Positions 20,072 to 31,088 of a stretch of DNA of 64,000 nt are shown here, one piece after another; the first letter of the stretch is position 1, and the number at the start of each line of letters is the position of its first letter. The notes beneath the pieces are model-generated. The model was not told where the DNA came from and did not search any database. It worked only from the letters and a program-made list of their open reading frames with translations. Made by a program: the position numbers and the translations under genes. The stretch is taken from NCBI GenBank assembly GCA_021787845.1, contig JAJYLH010000015.1, forward strand, positions 1-64,000, given 5' to 3'. Source of the stretch: Myxococcales bacterium (GTDB taxonomy: Bacteria > Myxococcota > Myxococcia > Myxococcales > JAJYLH01).

Positions 20072-23000
20072 CGTCTTCTCCGCTTGAAGGCGAACGCGAG
20101 AGCGCCCGCGAGGAGGCCGAACAAGGAGGTGGGGTCGCCGGCGCAGCCGCAGCCCCGGCTGGCGGCGCCGAGCTGAGCGGCTCCGGTGGAGCCGTCCGTC
20201 GGCTCAGCGTAGGCGGTGACGGTCGCCGTGTCGGTCGCGCAGGCACCCAGGCTGTCGCAGGCCTGGAGCTGGACGACGATCGGCGCGTTCTTCGCGGTCG
20301 GGCCGGAGACGTCGAGCTTGGTTGTCGCCTGGCCGGTCGATTCCAGCTTTGCTCCCGCACCGGAGACGATGCTCCACGCGTACGAGAGCGGGTCGCCGTC
20401 GGGATCGTACGAGCGGGAGCCGTCGAGGACGAAGGGGACGCGCGCGGGTCCGGTTCGATCGCCACCCGCGTCGGCGACCGGCGGACGGTTAGCGGGAGCG
20501 CCGCTGGTGATCGTGACCCGGGTGTCCGCGGTCGCGCAGGCCGAGCGGTCGTCGCAGACGGTCAGCTCGAACGCGAGGACGCCGGGCGTCGCATCGGCGG
20601 GGACGACGAACCGGGCGCGCGGCGAATCGGGCGCGACGAGGCTCATCGTGGCGCCGGACTTCTGGGTCCAGGAGAAGGTGAGCAGGTCGCCGTCCGGGTC
20701 GTAGGAGCCGCTCCCATCGAGCACCACGGTCTGGCGCCGGGCGGCCGACTGATCGGCGCCGACGACCACCACCGGCGGGACGTTGACGGTGTTCTTGACG
20801 AGGCCGTTCAGGGTCGTCGCGGCGCAGTGGTTCGCGGTATCGCAGACGCTCGCTTCCAGGGTGAACGCGGCGCTCAAATCGACGAGCGGCGCGTGGAAGG
20901 TGAAGCCCGAGGAGCCGACGCGGGAAATCGCCGGTCCGGAGACGACCCGCACCTCGCCGCCGTCGGCGCAGGGCGCGGCGGGGCAGGCGACCTTCAAGGC
21001 GACTGTGAAATCGGCGTCGTCGTCGACCACGTTGTCCGGGTGTCCTTCGATGCTGGCGGCGATGGTGGGGGCAGTGGGTCCGGCCGGGAACACATCGACC
21101 AGGGTGGAGTCGGTCGAGCAGGCGCCCTCGGGGTCGCAGACCCGGAGAGTGAAGGTGAGCTTCTCTTCAGCGGTGACGAAGGGCAGGTGCGCGGGCGTCC
21201 AAAGCGAGCTCGGACGCTCGATGGTGGCCCCGCTGCCAGCGGCTGCGCTCCAGGTAGCCATGAGCGCTCCTCCTTCCGGGTCGAGACTGCCCGTCCCGTC
21301 GAGGATGATGTTCGTGCCGCCCATCGCCTGCTGGTCGGGTCCGGCGTCGGCGATGGGAGGGAGATTCCCGTGGCTGACGACGTTGACCGTGGTACTGGCG
21401 TCGGCACAGTCTTGCCCGGCGCAGACGGTGAGGGTGAAGCCGAGCTGCGCGTCGTTGGCGGGCGCGTAGAACGTCGCGATGGCCGCGTCTGCTCCGGCGA
21501 GGGTGATGCCGGCGGGCGCCTTCCAGGAGAAGGTCAGCGGCCTGCTGGCGGGGTCATGGGAACCGCTGCCGTCGAGCTGCACCCGTGCTCCCCAGCCGAC
21601 GGTCTGCTCCGGGCCGGCGTCGGCGATGGGCTCGACGGGACCGCTGACGGTGACCTTCACGCTGTCGCTCGCCGTCTGGCCATCGTTCCCGGTGACCGTC
21701 AAGGTGAACTCGAGGTCGCCAGCGGTGATGGGCGCGGTGAACGTCGTCCTCGCCTGATGAGCGTTGGCAAGCTGGACGGTAGCGCCGCCGGTCTGTTTCC
21801 AGGCGTAGCCGGCGATGGGGCCGGTGGAAGCGCTGCCGTCGAGGGTGACCAAGGCGCCGGGCGAAACGCTCTGATCGGGCCCCGCGTTCGCGACGACGGC
21901 CGCGAGAGGGGCGACGACGACGGTCGCGCTGGCCGTCGCGCAGGCCTCCGGATCGCAGGCGGTGACGGTGAAGCTGAGCTTCATGTTCGCGGCCGCCGGC
22001 GGGACGGTGAAGGTCGCGTCCGCCGGTCCGGACGGCTGGAGGTTCAAGCCGAGCTGCGGCTGGTTGTCCGTCCAGCTCACCCTCACCTGCTCGCCGTCCG
22101 GGTCGCTGGCGATCGCCGAGAGCGCCACCTGGTCGCCGACGTTGGCGTTTTGCAGCGGGTGGACGACCTCGACGGTCGGCGGCGGGTTGATGGGGGGAGG
22201 CCCGGTGGAGACGACGACGTTCATCGCCGCTTCCGAGCACGCGTTCTGCAGGTCGCAGACGCGGACGGCAAAGCGATAGGAAGTGCCGGCGGATCCGGCC
22301 GTGAAGCTCGCGACGGCGTCGGTCGGGGTCGTGATTTGCACGGGCGGGCCGGAGACCTCGCGCCAGGCGAACGACGCGATGGTGCCGTCGGGATCGTACG
22401 AATCGCTCGCATCGAGGGTGACGTTCGTGAACGGCGGCACGACCAGGTCGCCCTTGGTCATCGCGACCGGCGGCGAGCTCTGGCCGGGCAGGGAGACGAC
22501 GACGGTCAGCTCGATGCTGCCGCAGAAATTGTCCGGGTCGCAGACGGTGAGCTGGAAGACCAGGTTGCCCGGCTTGTCTGGCGCCGTCGCAATGAAGACG
22601 GGACCGGTGCTGGTGCCCTGGACCGCCGCCGGCGTGCCGGAGAGCTGCTTCCAGGCGTAGGTGAGCGTGTCGCCGTCGGGATCGAACGAAGCGGTGCCGT
22701 CGAGGAAAATCGGCTGCCCGGTCTCGACCGCGGTCCCTTTCGCGACCGCGACCGGCGTCTGGTTGCCGGTGGTGCCGGGGCCGGAGTCGATGATGGCGTC
22801 GGCGGTGGCGCAGGCGCCGGCGCTGTCGCAAACGGTCACCCGGGCAGCAGCCTTGGTGCCCGACGGCGGCGCAGCCGCCCAGCTCACGGTGGTCGCGGCT
22901 GCCGTTGGCGAGCCGAAGGCGAGGCCGGCGCCGTTCGGGTCGCTCCACGCGTAGGTAAGCGGCAGCCCTTGCGGATCCGTGGCGGTGGCGAGGAGCTTTC

Positions 23001-25290
23001 CGACCTGGCCCGGAGGCAGGATCATCGAAGGCGGGGTCACGGTGACGACCGGCGAATTTCCCAGGCAGCTCACGGTAAACGTCGCCTGGTTCGAGGTCAG
23101 GCTCTGCGGCGCAAGGACGACGAGCTGTTCCCACCCGGAAAAACTCGGAAGGCTCGGGCCGCCGAGGCTCCACGATTCGGTGACGGTCTGCGTGCCCGAC
23201 GCGGCGAAGGTGAGCGTCTCTTTGCCGCTCGTCGCGCCGTCGCTGCGCTGCCAGGCGTAGGTGACGGTGCCAGACCCGGTGGCGGTGATGGTGCCGGTGA
23301 ACCGAACGGTCGTCGGGCACGGCCCGCTGTAGCGCTGCGGCTGGGCGGAAGCGGTGACGCTCGTCACCTGGAACGCGGGCGGCGACACAAAGCCGTCGTC
23401 GAAGCCGAGCAGCGCGCCGTAGTCGCCGTAGGCGACGGGCGCGGGATGGGTCAGGCCGCTGGCATCCATCACCGTGCGCGCGGCGAGGCCGTTGAGGCTG
23501 ACGCCCGCGTCGAACACGCTCGACTCGCTGCCGTCGGGAAGGATCTCGGAGACGTGGTTGTCGGCGAAGAGGGCGAACAGACGGGTGCCGACGGCAGCGA
23601 GCGACCGGACCGGGTGGCTCGTCAACGCAGTGAACCTGGTTCCGTCGGGCCGAAGGAACTCGATCCCGCCTCCAGCCCCATTGCTGGAGATCCCACCCGC
23701 AACGATGGTGCCATCCGCGAGAAACGCGACGCTGCCGAACCGCAGTCCGAAGGCAGAGAAGCGCAGGGTCCACGGGCCGCTCGTCCAGATGGCGCTGTCC
23801 GCGACCGCCGCCGCCTGGTCCTCGGGCCCGGTCGCGACCGACGCGAAGGGGACCGACTGCGGTGGGACAACGGTCTGCCAATTCCCACCACCATCGGTGG
23901 TTTCCAGAATGCCGTTGCCCGCCGCATAGCCGGTGGTCGTCGAGGAAAACGCGATGGCGGTCGGGTTGTTGGAGAGCGTGATCGGCATGTTCCAGTTCGC
24001 GCCGCCGTCGTGCGTGGCCCAGAGCCAGCCGCCCTGGAGGAGCCCGAAGCCGTTCTTCGCGTCGAGCCAGTCGACCTCGAGAATCGGCATCGGCGAGGAC
24101 TGGAGCGGCGTGATGGTGTTCAGGCCGTCGGTCGTGACGTCGCCGACGTAGGAGGAGCCGGCCTCGGAGGCGAGACATCCGAACTGCCCGTCCGCGGTGG
24201 GGAACGACGCCGACGTGTACGACTCGGTGTCGCCTCCGTTGACAATGGTCGCATGGCCTTGGCCGTAGAGCGCCTTGTAGATGCTGCCGCCCTGCCCGAC
24301 CGCGAACGCGAGGCCCCGGGTGGCGGTGGCGACCGACAACACCCGCGGGTCGGTCTGCGCGAGCTGCTGCTCGACTTTCTGATCGCCAGCGCGCATGTCC
24401 CACAGCCCGTCGTCGGCGGCGAACCACAGCTCGGGCGCATCATTTGGGTTACCCAGCGCGAGGGAGACGGCGTTGACGGGTCCGATGGGCAGGTCGTTGT
24501 CGGTCCAACTCGCCGGCGGTCCATCGCTGGGCCGAAGCATCGAGACGCGAGCGCTGATCGAACCAGCCGCGACGACCGTTTGCCCGACCCCGGTGACCGC
24601 GCGGTACTCGCCGCCGAACGCCGTGTGGACGACGTTGAAGCTCGTGCCGCCGTCGGTGGTCTCGACGATGGCGCCCTGGGCGAGAGGGCTGCCGCTGTTC
24701 GCGCTCCCGACGACCCAGCCCATCTTCGGGTTCGCGAACCAGAGTGCGGTCGGCGTGAGTGCGGTCAGGGTCCCGGCCGGCTCGAGCGTCTGGAATCCGT
24801 CGCTCGTGGTGAAGAAGGAGCCATCGGCGGCGACCAGGACGCCGTCTTGCGCGTCGATGGCCTGGAGGCCGACGAAATCCGGTGGCGTTGGGTCGAGCGG
24901 CGATAGAACCGGGCTGAACGTGGAGCCGCCGTCGGTCGAGCGGATCAAGGTGCCGTTCTTGCCGCAGGCGACGACGAGCTGCCCGTAGGCGCTGACGGCG
25001 AGGAGGTCGCCGGTGCCGCTGGGCGTCGGGCGCGCTTCCCAGGTGCCGCCGCCGTCGTTCGTACGTAGGACGGTACCGCCGTCGCCCACCGCGTAGCCGT
25101 GGCCGGTTTCGGGGAAAGTGACGTCGTTCAGGGTCGCGGCGCCGAGCGGCGGATGAATCCACCGCCAGGTCCCGGTGTTCACCTGGATGGGCGGAATCGG
25201 CCCCGGGGTCGGCGGCGAGGCGGCCTGAGCGGCGAGCGCCAGCCCGAGAGCGAGAATGGCGGATAACCGCCGGAAAAGGCGCGGCGACAT
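20068..25290 (-). CDS. Giant exported protein: Ycf48/BNR-like propeller, PKD repeats, MYXO-CTERM tail
   Basis: A 1,740-residue secreted protein. The signal peptide is residues 1-23. Residues about 30-630 carry Ycf48/BNR-like repeats ([30 protein letters not shown]), probably a beta-propeller. Residues about 640-1690 are PKD/Ig-like repeats with [12 protein letters not shown] cores; most end in a CDxxxxCA-type cysteine pair. The C-terminus has RGCGCAGDP, a hydrophobic helix ([12 protein letters not shown]) and KRRRR: a MYXO-CTERM-type tripartite sorting signal, so processing and surface attachment by the myxosortase route are expected. ATG 25290 is where the signal peptide begins; the open frame runs 109 codons further through a repeat array with no motif. 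Probably a surface adhesin or binding protein. Confidence 0.88.
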
Positions 25291-25381
25291 GGCCGGCGAT
25301 GGTACCACCGGGGGCGGACACGAGCGCGGGTGCCCGATTCCCTGGCCGCATCGTGGGCCATACGAGACGCGCCGCACCGCG

Positions 25382-25424
25382 GACCAGACCGATCCGTCGG
25401 ATCCGACCGATCGGTCTGACCGGT
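25382..25424. repeat. GATCGGTCN array A
   Basis: A degenerate array of 9-bp units (GACCGATCN, GATCGGTCN) containing the palindrome GACCGATCGGTC. It lies about 90 bp upstream of the giant MYXO-CTERM gene and about 100 bp before the decayed KamA copy. It is the least regular and leftmost of seven such arrays in the window. Confidence 0.7.
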
Positions 25425-25523
25425 GCCGGCGCCGCCCTACCGGACCTCCCCGGCCGCACGTGCGCGCAGGCGCGCCGCACTGCCTGGATGGAGTGCAGCT
25501 TCCCCGCTTGATCACGCGCCGCC

Positions 25524-26090
25524 GATGCGCCTGACGTTCCCCGCAACCGGCCACCGACAGCGTTCCCCCCCTAAGCGACGGACGCTGAGCTTGAACGGGC
25601 GCTGGCAGCAACGACACGCGCTCGACGACGAGAAGTCGTCACGCCGGTCTTCGCCCGCGCCGGAGGAGCGACTGGGCATCGCCGCGACGCGAGGCATCTT
25701 CCGCTTCGGCATCACGCCCTACTGCGCCGCTCTCATGGACCAGGGGCACTTCTGGTGTCCGATTCGGTGCCAGGCGATACCGCTCCCGCAGGAGGCGACC
25801 GCTCGCGCCGAGGAGCTGCTCGATCCGGACGGCGAGGACCGGCATCGCCCCCTCCGGCCAACGTCCACCGCGATCCTCACCGGGTGCTGCTCCTCGCGTT
25901 CGACCGCGGCAGCGTCTATTGCCGCCACTGCACCCTCCGGCGGCTGATGGGCCACGGCGCCGCCGATTTCGATCGCGAGGCGCTGGACGAAGCGGTCGCG
26001 TGCGCGCGCGCACCCGCGGGTCCGCGCGGTGCTCGTGTCGGGAGGGAATCCGCTCCTGCTCTCCACCGAGCGGCTGGCGCGGCCGCTCGA
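25524..26090 (+). pseudogene. Truncated, frameshifted copy of a lysine 2,3-aminomutase-like gene
   Basis: About 565 bp closely match the first 190 codons of the intact KamA gene at 29821. They begin at the equivalent ATG and stop abruptly after the codons for LSTERLARL. Small indels (around 25580, 25635-25650, 25860 and 26010) break the frame, and an in-frame TAA appears near 25573. The radical-SAM cluster motif has lost its first Cys (GSVYCRHC against CAVYCRHC), so it could not bind the cluster even if read through. Weaker similarity extends upstream to about 25505. It ends just before the flippase gene, marking an old duplication or rearrangement. Confidence 0.85.
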
Positions 26091-26122
26091 CGATCGGCGC
26101 TTGCTGCTAGTCTTTCGCGGCT

Positions 26123-27661
26123 GTGAGCGACCGGCTGGCGCGCAACGCGTTCTACCTCACCCTTTCGAGCATCGGCCAACGAGTCGTCTCGTTCGTCTAC
26201 TTCCTGCTCTTGGCGCGCGTGCTGCAACCCGAGCGGATCGGCCGCTACTGGATTGCGCTCGCGCTGGTCGGCGCCTTCCACTTCGTCGCGGACCTCGGCA
26301 CGCCGTCGTTCATCGTTCGCGAGATCGCGAAGGACCCTGCGCAAGCGCTGCCGCTGGCCCGCCGGACGCTCGCGCTCAAGCTGCCGGCGACCCTCGTCGC
26401 GCTGGCTGCCGCGAACGCCGCCGCCTGGCTGCTCGGATACGAGGCGGCCGCGCGCTGGCTCGTGCTGCTCGCCGGGATCGCGCTCTTCATCGATTCCCTC
26501 AACGCGCTTTTCTACGCCGTCTTGCGCGGCTTGCACCTGCTCGTCCACCAGAGCATCGGCGCATTCACCGGCCAACTGCTGGTGCTCACGGCCGGCGGCC
26601 TGGTGCTCGCTTTCCACCCGTCGCTGACGCTGCTCGTGCTGGTGCTCCCGCTGGGCAGCCTCGTCAACCTGGCGATTTCCGCTGGCCAGGTCGGGCGCCG
26701 GCTCGGATGGAAAGCGCTCGTGCCGTCGTGGACCCTCAGCGGCCTCGTTCAGATCTTCGCCCTGTCGCTGCCGTTCTTCCTCGGAATCACCTTCTCCGGC
26801 GTGTCGGAGACGCTCGACGTGCAGCTCATCAAGATCTTCTGGGGCAATGCCGTCGTCGGCGTCTTCAGTGTCGCCACGCGTTTCACCTTCGCCTTCCAAT
26901 TCCTGCCGCTCTCGTTCACGACGGCGCTGGTGCCGGGCATGAGCGCGCTCGTCGGACGCCGCGACCAGGCCGGCCTCGCGACCCTGTTCGAGAACGCGGT
27001 GCGGTACCTGCTCCTGTTGGCCGTTCCGTTGGCGCTCGGCATCGGCTTGGTCGCGCCGGACGCCGTGCGTCTGGTCGGCGCTTCCTACGACGCCGCGGTG
27101 CCCGTGCTCTCGCTCCTGCCGCTGGTGCTGATTCCGATTTTCCTCTCGTTCGCGACGGGAGCGCTCCTGAACGCGACCGGCCGCCAGTACACGCAGACCG
27201 CGCTCGTCGGCGTGACGCTCCTCGCGAGCCTGCTCCTGGAGCTCTGGCTCGTGCCGGCGAAGGGGATGACCGGCGCCGCGATCGGGTCCATCGTCTCGAT
27301 GTCGCTGCTCGCGTTCGGCGGCTTTCTCTTCGTGCCGCACGTGATTCCGGACTACCGGCTGCGGCGAGTTGCCAGGCTCGCGCTGCCGATCGTCGCTTCG
27401 GGGCTGGCGATGCTCCTGGCGGGCCACGGACTGCGGTCGGCGCTCGCGCGAACCTCGTCGTCACCGGTGCTGCGGGTGGCAGTGGTCGTCGCCGGTTCGG
27501 CCTTGGCGTACGCGGCGGTGCTTCTGGTCACGCGAGGGCTCCACGCCGACGACTTGCGGATGCTGCTTCGGCTCGCCCGCGGAGGCTCGCGCGGCCGCGA
27601 GCCCACCGACGCGATTTCCACGCCCAGGGGCGACGCGGATATCGCCTTGGAGAACCGATGA
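26123..27661 (+). CDS. Polysaccharide flippase-like membrane protein (Wzx/MOP superfamily)
   Basis: A 512-residue inner-membrane protein with about 12-14 hydrophobic helices spread over its length. The N-terminus, LARNAFYLTLSSIGQRVVSFVYFLLLARVL, is typical of Wzx/RfbX oligosaccharide flippases, followed by FGxADLG-like HFVADLGTPSFIVREIA. It would move lipid-linked sugar units across the inner membrane for surface polysaccharide. The start is GTG 26123, with no strong ribosome-binding site visible; the region just upstream is the end of the decayed KamA copy. A two-domain glycosyltransferase lies convergently downstream, consistent with a small surface-glycan locus. Confidence 0.87.
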   Translation: MSDRLARNAFYLTLSSIGQRVVSFVYFLLLARVLQPERIGRYWIALALVGAFHFVADLGTPSFIVREIAKDPAQALPLARRTLALKLPATLVALAAANAAAWLLGYEAAARWLVLLAGIALFIDSLNALFYAVLRGLHLLVHQSIGAFTGQLLVLTAGGLVLAFHPSLTLLVLVLPLGSLVNLAISAGQVGRRLGWKALVPSWTLSGLVQIFALSLPFFLGITFSGVSETLDVQLIKIFWGNAVVGVFSVATRFTFAFQFLPLSFTTALVPGMSALVGRRDQAGLATLFENAVRYLLLLAVPLALGIGLVAPDAVRLVGASYDAAVPVLSLLPLVLIPIFLSFATGALLNATGRQYTQTALVGVTLLASLLLELWLVPAKGMTGAAIGSIVSMSLLAFGGFLFVPHVIPDYRLRRVARLALPIVASGLAMLLAGHGLRSALARTSSSPVLRVAVVVAGSALAYAAVLLVTRGLHADDLRMLLRLARGGSRGREPTDAISTPRGDADIALENR

Positions 27662-27864
27662 AGCCGGGCGCGGTTGCCATCCCGTTTGGCCGCCATCTGC
27701 CGGTCGTCTTGGCGTCTTGCGCGGCGCGGCGCCTTCCCGGTCGGCGTCGGTCAGCACCGCGAGCAGCGCTTCCGCGAGCAGCCGAGCGCAACGACTTCCG
27801 CGCCGTGGTCGACGCCTACCTCGACCTCTTCGGAGCGCGCCAGGCAAAAGAGGCGATTTCGTAG
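27658..27864 (+). pseudogene. Possible remnant of a glycosyltransferase C-terminus
   Basis: A 68-codon frame whose ATG overlaps the flippase stop as ATGA. Its last part, DFRAVVDAYLDLFGARQA, resembles the C-terminal helix of family-4 glycosyltransferases. The first part is Arg-rich and unlike any domain. It may be a decayed gene tail or a chance frame. The remainder of the gap to 27960 shows nothing recognisable. Confidence 0.22.
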
Positions 27865-27960
27865 CTCCTTGTCGGTCTATCGATATCTGCTCAGACTCCA
27901 CGGTTTCGGTCGGTGCGTGAACCGGAGAGGCATGGGTCTTTCTTGCCGCTCGCGTGTCGG

Positions 27961-29388
27961 TCACCTGCGGGGCAGAGTCACGAGCCAGTGGGCGTGCGGC
28001 GGGCGCAGGCGCTGCTGCCCGAGGTCGATCCACAGGTCGTCGCCGTCGGTTGTTCGCACGGTGCCCTCGAGGCCGGCCGCGTCCAAGGCGGCATGCAGCT
28101 CGTCCTCACCCAGCGCGTAGCGTTCGCCCAGCCGCTCGGCGAACCGCGCGTTCGGCGCCGCCGCGAAGGTCCGACCGGCGACCAACATCTGCACCTCGTT
28201 GCGGCAGGCGTTGCGGCACGCTCGCAAGAACTCGATCCGCTCGCTCTCCGGCAGCGCTTCCAGGGTGTCGAGGACCACGAGCGCTTGCAAGCTGCCTGCC
28301 CGGCGCGTCTGGACCGCGCGCAGCGCCTCGAGCCGAACGACCACCGCGGGGCCGGCCGCACCGAACTTCACGGTCGAATTCCCGCTCAGGAGCGGCACCA
28401 CCGAGTCGGCCGTCACCCAGCCACTGAACGCGTCCTGCGCCCGGCTCACGACGAGCCGCGGCTGGCGCGAGAGCGCGTGGTCGAGCGATACCTCTTGCCA
28501 CGCCGGAGCCGACGCGAGCGCCGGACCCAGCCGCGGAACGCGGCCGTCGAAGAGCGGCGCCAGCGCTCGCCGCACGAGCCAGGGATGCTCCACCACCCAC
28601 CGCTCGGCGCGCGCCCGCAGCGGTCGCTCGATTCCAAACCGGACCGTCCGAGCCGCCGCCCTCGCTTCCAGGCGCGCCGCAGGAGGGCGCTTCTGCTGAG
28701 CGGCTTCGGCCCAGGAAAGGTAGTCCGGGGTCCCAAACGCCGATGCGGCGGCGAAGTGCAGGAGCCCGGGCCGAGCGACCAGCTCGCGCATCGAACGGGG
28801 GGCGTAGCCGCGTGCGGACAGGTGGTGGATGACGAGGCGGTTCAAGTCCGCGGGCCCGAGGGCGCCGTTCGGCTCGCCGGTGAGGTGGAAGCTGAACGGC
28901 CCTTGATCCCAGCGACCGCCATAGCCGTCGAAGAGGCCGCGCAAGAGCGGGCGGTGCTCGCGATTCACGACGAACAGGCCGGTGTTGACGACAACGGCCG
29001 GCCACGCGCTCTCGGGCAGGAATCCGAACCACCATCGCCGGCCGAGCTCCGCCTGCGCGGGGATGGCGTAAGTGTCGTCGTCGACCGCGAGCCAGCCGTC
29101 ACCAGCGAGCGCGAACGGATCCGGCGGCTCGCCCAAAACGAACACGTCGGCATCGAGCCAACAGAGCCGGTCGAACCGCGCAAGCTCCGGCTCCTCGAGG
29201 ACCTTGACCTTTTCCCAGCTCGCATGGGCGTGATCGACAGCGCTGGCCGTCTCGAGCGGCCGCTCGAACACCAGGAGCGGGCAGCCCAACTGGCGCGCGA
29301 ACCGCTCGTGGCCCGAGCGGATGTGCTCTTCGTAGAAGCGGCGATAGCTCTCGCCGAGAACGACCGTCACCAGCGCCCGTCGCTCCAT
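27961..29388 (-). CDS. Two-domain protein: DxD glycosyltransferase plus methyltransferase-like C-terminus
   Basis: A 475-residue cytoplasmic protein. Residues about 1-250 look like a GT-A glycosyltransferase of the glycogenin/GT8-like kind: an N-terminal strand (ALVTVVLGESY), the metal-binding motif WLDADVFVLG (Asp79, Asp81) and a later VVNTGLFVVN segment. Residues about 330-475 have the strand-helix pattern of a class I methyltransferase half (LQALVVLDTLEALPESERIEFLRAC), but I see no clear SAM-binding glycine motif, so that assignment is weak. It would add a sugar to a surface glycan. The ATG follows an AAGGGCGG-type site. It is convergent with the flippase. Confidence 0.72.
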   Translation of the reverse strand: MERRALVTVVLGESYRRFYEEHIRSGHERFARQLGCPLLVFERPLETASAVDHAHASWEKVKVLEEPELARFDRLCWLDADVFVLGEPPDPFALAGDGWLAVDDDTYAIPAQAELGRRWWFGFLPESAWPAVVVNTGLFVVNREHRPLLRGLFDGYGGRWDQGPFSFHLTGEPNGALGPADLNRLVIHHLSARGYAPRSMRELVARPGLLHFAAASAFGTPDYLSWAEAAQQKRPPAARLEARAAARTVRFGIERPLRARAERWVVEHPWLVRRALAPLFDGRVPRLGPALASAPAWQEVSLDHALSRQPRLVVSRAQDAFSGWVTADSVVPLLSGNSTVKFGAAGPAVVVRLEALRAVQTRRAGSLQALVVLDTLEALPESERIEFLRACRNACRNEVQMLVAGRTFAAAPNARFAERLGERYALGEDELHAALDAAGLEGTVRTTDGDDLWIDLGQQRLRPPHAHWLVTLPRR

Positions 29389-29820
29389 CGGCCGCCCTTC
29401 CGTTCCTGCCTACGCTCCCGAGGGACTCGCGGAGGAAAAGGAGACTTCCATCCAGGATGACCGTAAGGCACTGGTCGCGCCGGCAGTCAAGTGGGGCGCC
29501 GAGACGGAGCACGCTCATCGCCGGGAAGCTGCTTGCCGGGTCGATAGCACTCCGCTCGCCGATCCGGCGCGTCGCTCCCTTTCGGTCACGGCACGGATCC
29601 CGCTGCCCAGCTCGACCACCGGTCCCTACCGCGACCTCGAGACAGCGCTATCGATGGCACCTCGGGGCTCGGGTCTTCCTCTGCCTGTGCCCTACCCGGA
29701 CACTCGCGGGTCCGGCTTCCGCGTTCGTGTCGGCGGGTGACCGGAAAGACGGGGCGACCTCGGCCGCCCGTCGGCAGCTTGACGCGGCGGCGCTTCGCCG
29801 CTTAAGCACCCGAGCTTCCG
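29389..29820. other. 432-bp gap, no gene recognised
   Basis: This stretch lies between the glycosyltransferase start and the KamA start, which diverge. Open frames cross it but show no motif. It should contain both promoters. Its right end has weak similarity to the sequence upstream of the decayed KamA copy. Confidence 0.4.
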
Positions 29821-31029
29821 ATGCGCCTTTTCTTCCCTGCGACCGACCACCGACAGCGCTTCCCCGAAGCGACGGACGCCGAGTTTGGCGACTGGCGCTG
29901 GCAGCAACGGCACGTGCTCGACGACGAGGAGAAGCTGTCGCGCCGGTTCTCGCTCGCGCCGGAGGAGCGGCTGGGCATCGCGGCGACGCGAGGCATCTTC
30001 CGCTTCGGCATCACGCCCTACTACGCCGCTCTCATGGACCAGGAGCACTTCTGGTGCCCGGTTCGACGGCAGGCGATACCGCTCCCGCAGGAGGCGACCG
30101 CTCGCGCTGAGGAGCTCGTTGATCCGTTGGGTGAGGACCGGCATCGCCCTGTCCCGGCCATCGTCCACCGCTATCCCGACCGGGTGCTGCTCCTCGCCCT
30201 GGACCGCTGCGCCGTCTACTGCCGCCACTGCACCCGCCGCCGGCTGACTGGCCACGGCGCCGCCGATTTCGATCGCGAGGCGCTGGACGAGGCGGTCGCG
30301 TACGTGCGCGCGCACCCGCGGGTCCGCGACGTCCTCGTGTCGGGAGGGGATCCGCTTCTGCTCTCCACCGAGCGGCTGGCGCGGCTCGTCGGCGACCTGC
30401 GTTCGATTCCCCACGTCGAGCTGATTCGCGTCGGCACCCGCGTTCCGGTGTGCAATCCGTTTCGCGTCGACGACGAGCTCGCGCGCGCGCTGCGCCGGGC
30501 GGAGGCGTTCGTCGTCACCCATTTCAACCATCCGAAAGAGCTGACCGCGGAGGCGAAGGAAGCCTGCGAGCGGCTCGTCGATTCCGGCGTCCCGGTGGAG
30601 AACCAGACCGTGCTCCTCCGGCGCCTCAACTCGTCAGCGCGGATCATCGCCGACCTGAACCACCGGCTCCTACGCCTGCGTGTGCGACCGTACTACTTGC
30701 ACCAGGGCGACCTCGCGCAGGGGCTCGACCATCTGCGCACGCCGCTCTCCAAGGGCGTGGAAATCCTGAAAGCGCTCCGGGGGCACACCAGCGGCCTCGC
30801 GGTCCCGCACCTCGCGGTCGACCTGCCGGGTGGCGGCGGCAAAGTCACTCTGCAGCCCTCCTATCTGGTGTCACAGTCCGATGTGGGCGCGCGGTTTCGC
30901 AACTACCTCGGCGAGACCTACGACTACCCCGAGCCGCTCGACCGCGATTGCAGTGTGCCTTACGAGAGCGTGTTCTATGGCGAAGAAGGACGGGAGCCGG
31001 AGCGTCCTTCTCTCGCTTGCGGGCCATGA
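29821..31029 (+). CDS. kamA: Lysine 2,3-aminomutase-family radical SAM enzyme
   Basis: A 402-residue radical SAM, PLP-dependent aminomutase that would move the alpha-amino group of lysine (or a related amino acid) to the beta carbon. The [4Fe-4S] cluster motif CAVYCRHC supplies Cys130, Cys134 and Cys137. VLVSGGDPL is the SAM-binding GGDP-like loop. PGGGGK carries the PLP lysine Lys341. Asp297 (HQGDLAQG) and Asp334 (AVDLPGGGG) correspond to the substrate-binding aspartates of lysine 2,3-aminomutase, favouring lysine. No ablB acetyltransferase is adjacent, so a role in beta-lysine osmolyte synthesis is unproven. No clear ribosome-binding site precedes the ATG. A decayed partial copy lies 4.3 kb upstream. 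Confidence 0.9.
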   Translation: MRLFFPATDHRQRFPEATDAEFGDWRWQQRHVLDDEEKLSRRFSLAPEERLGIAATRGIFRFGITPYYAALMDQEHFWCPVRRQAIPLPQEATARAEELVDPLGEDRHRPVPAIVHRYPDRVLLLALDRCAVYCRHCTRRRLTGHGAADFDREALDEAVAYVRAHPRVRDVLVSGGDPLLLSTERLARLVGDLRSIPHVELIRVGTRVPVCNPFRVDDELARALRRAEAFVVTHFNHPKELTAEAKEACERLVDSGVPVENQTVLLRRLNSSARIIADLNHRLLRLRVRPYYLHQGDLAQGLDHLRTPLSKGVEILKALRGHTSGLAVPHLAVDLPGGGGKVTLQPSYLVSQSDVGARFRNYLGETYDYPEPLDRDCSVPYESVFYGEEGREPERPSLACGP

Positions 31030-31088
31030 TCCGACCTTGATTCAAAGGACGGAAACGGCAAGTCGTGGCGCACGCGCGCCAGTCGATC

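Noticed and set aside
20827..24906. 1,359-codon plus-strand frame opposite the MYXO-CTERM giant gene
   Set aside because: Composition is Arg/Gly/Val-rich without domains, and the opposite strand carries the signal peptide, repeats and sorting tag of a coherent protein.
25542..26123. Decayed KamA copy as a functional short gene
   Set aside because: Multiple indels, an internal stop and loss of the first cluster Cys leave no usable product.
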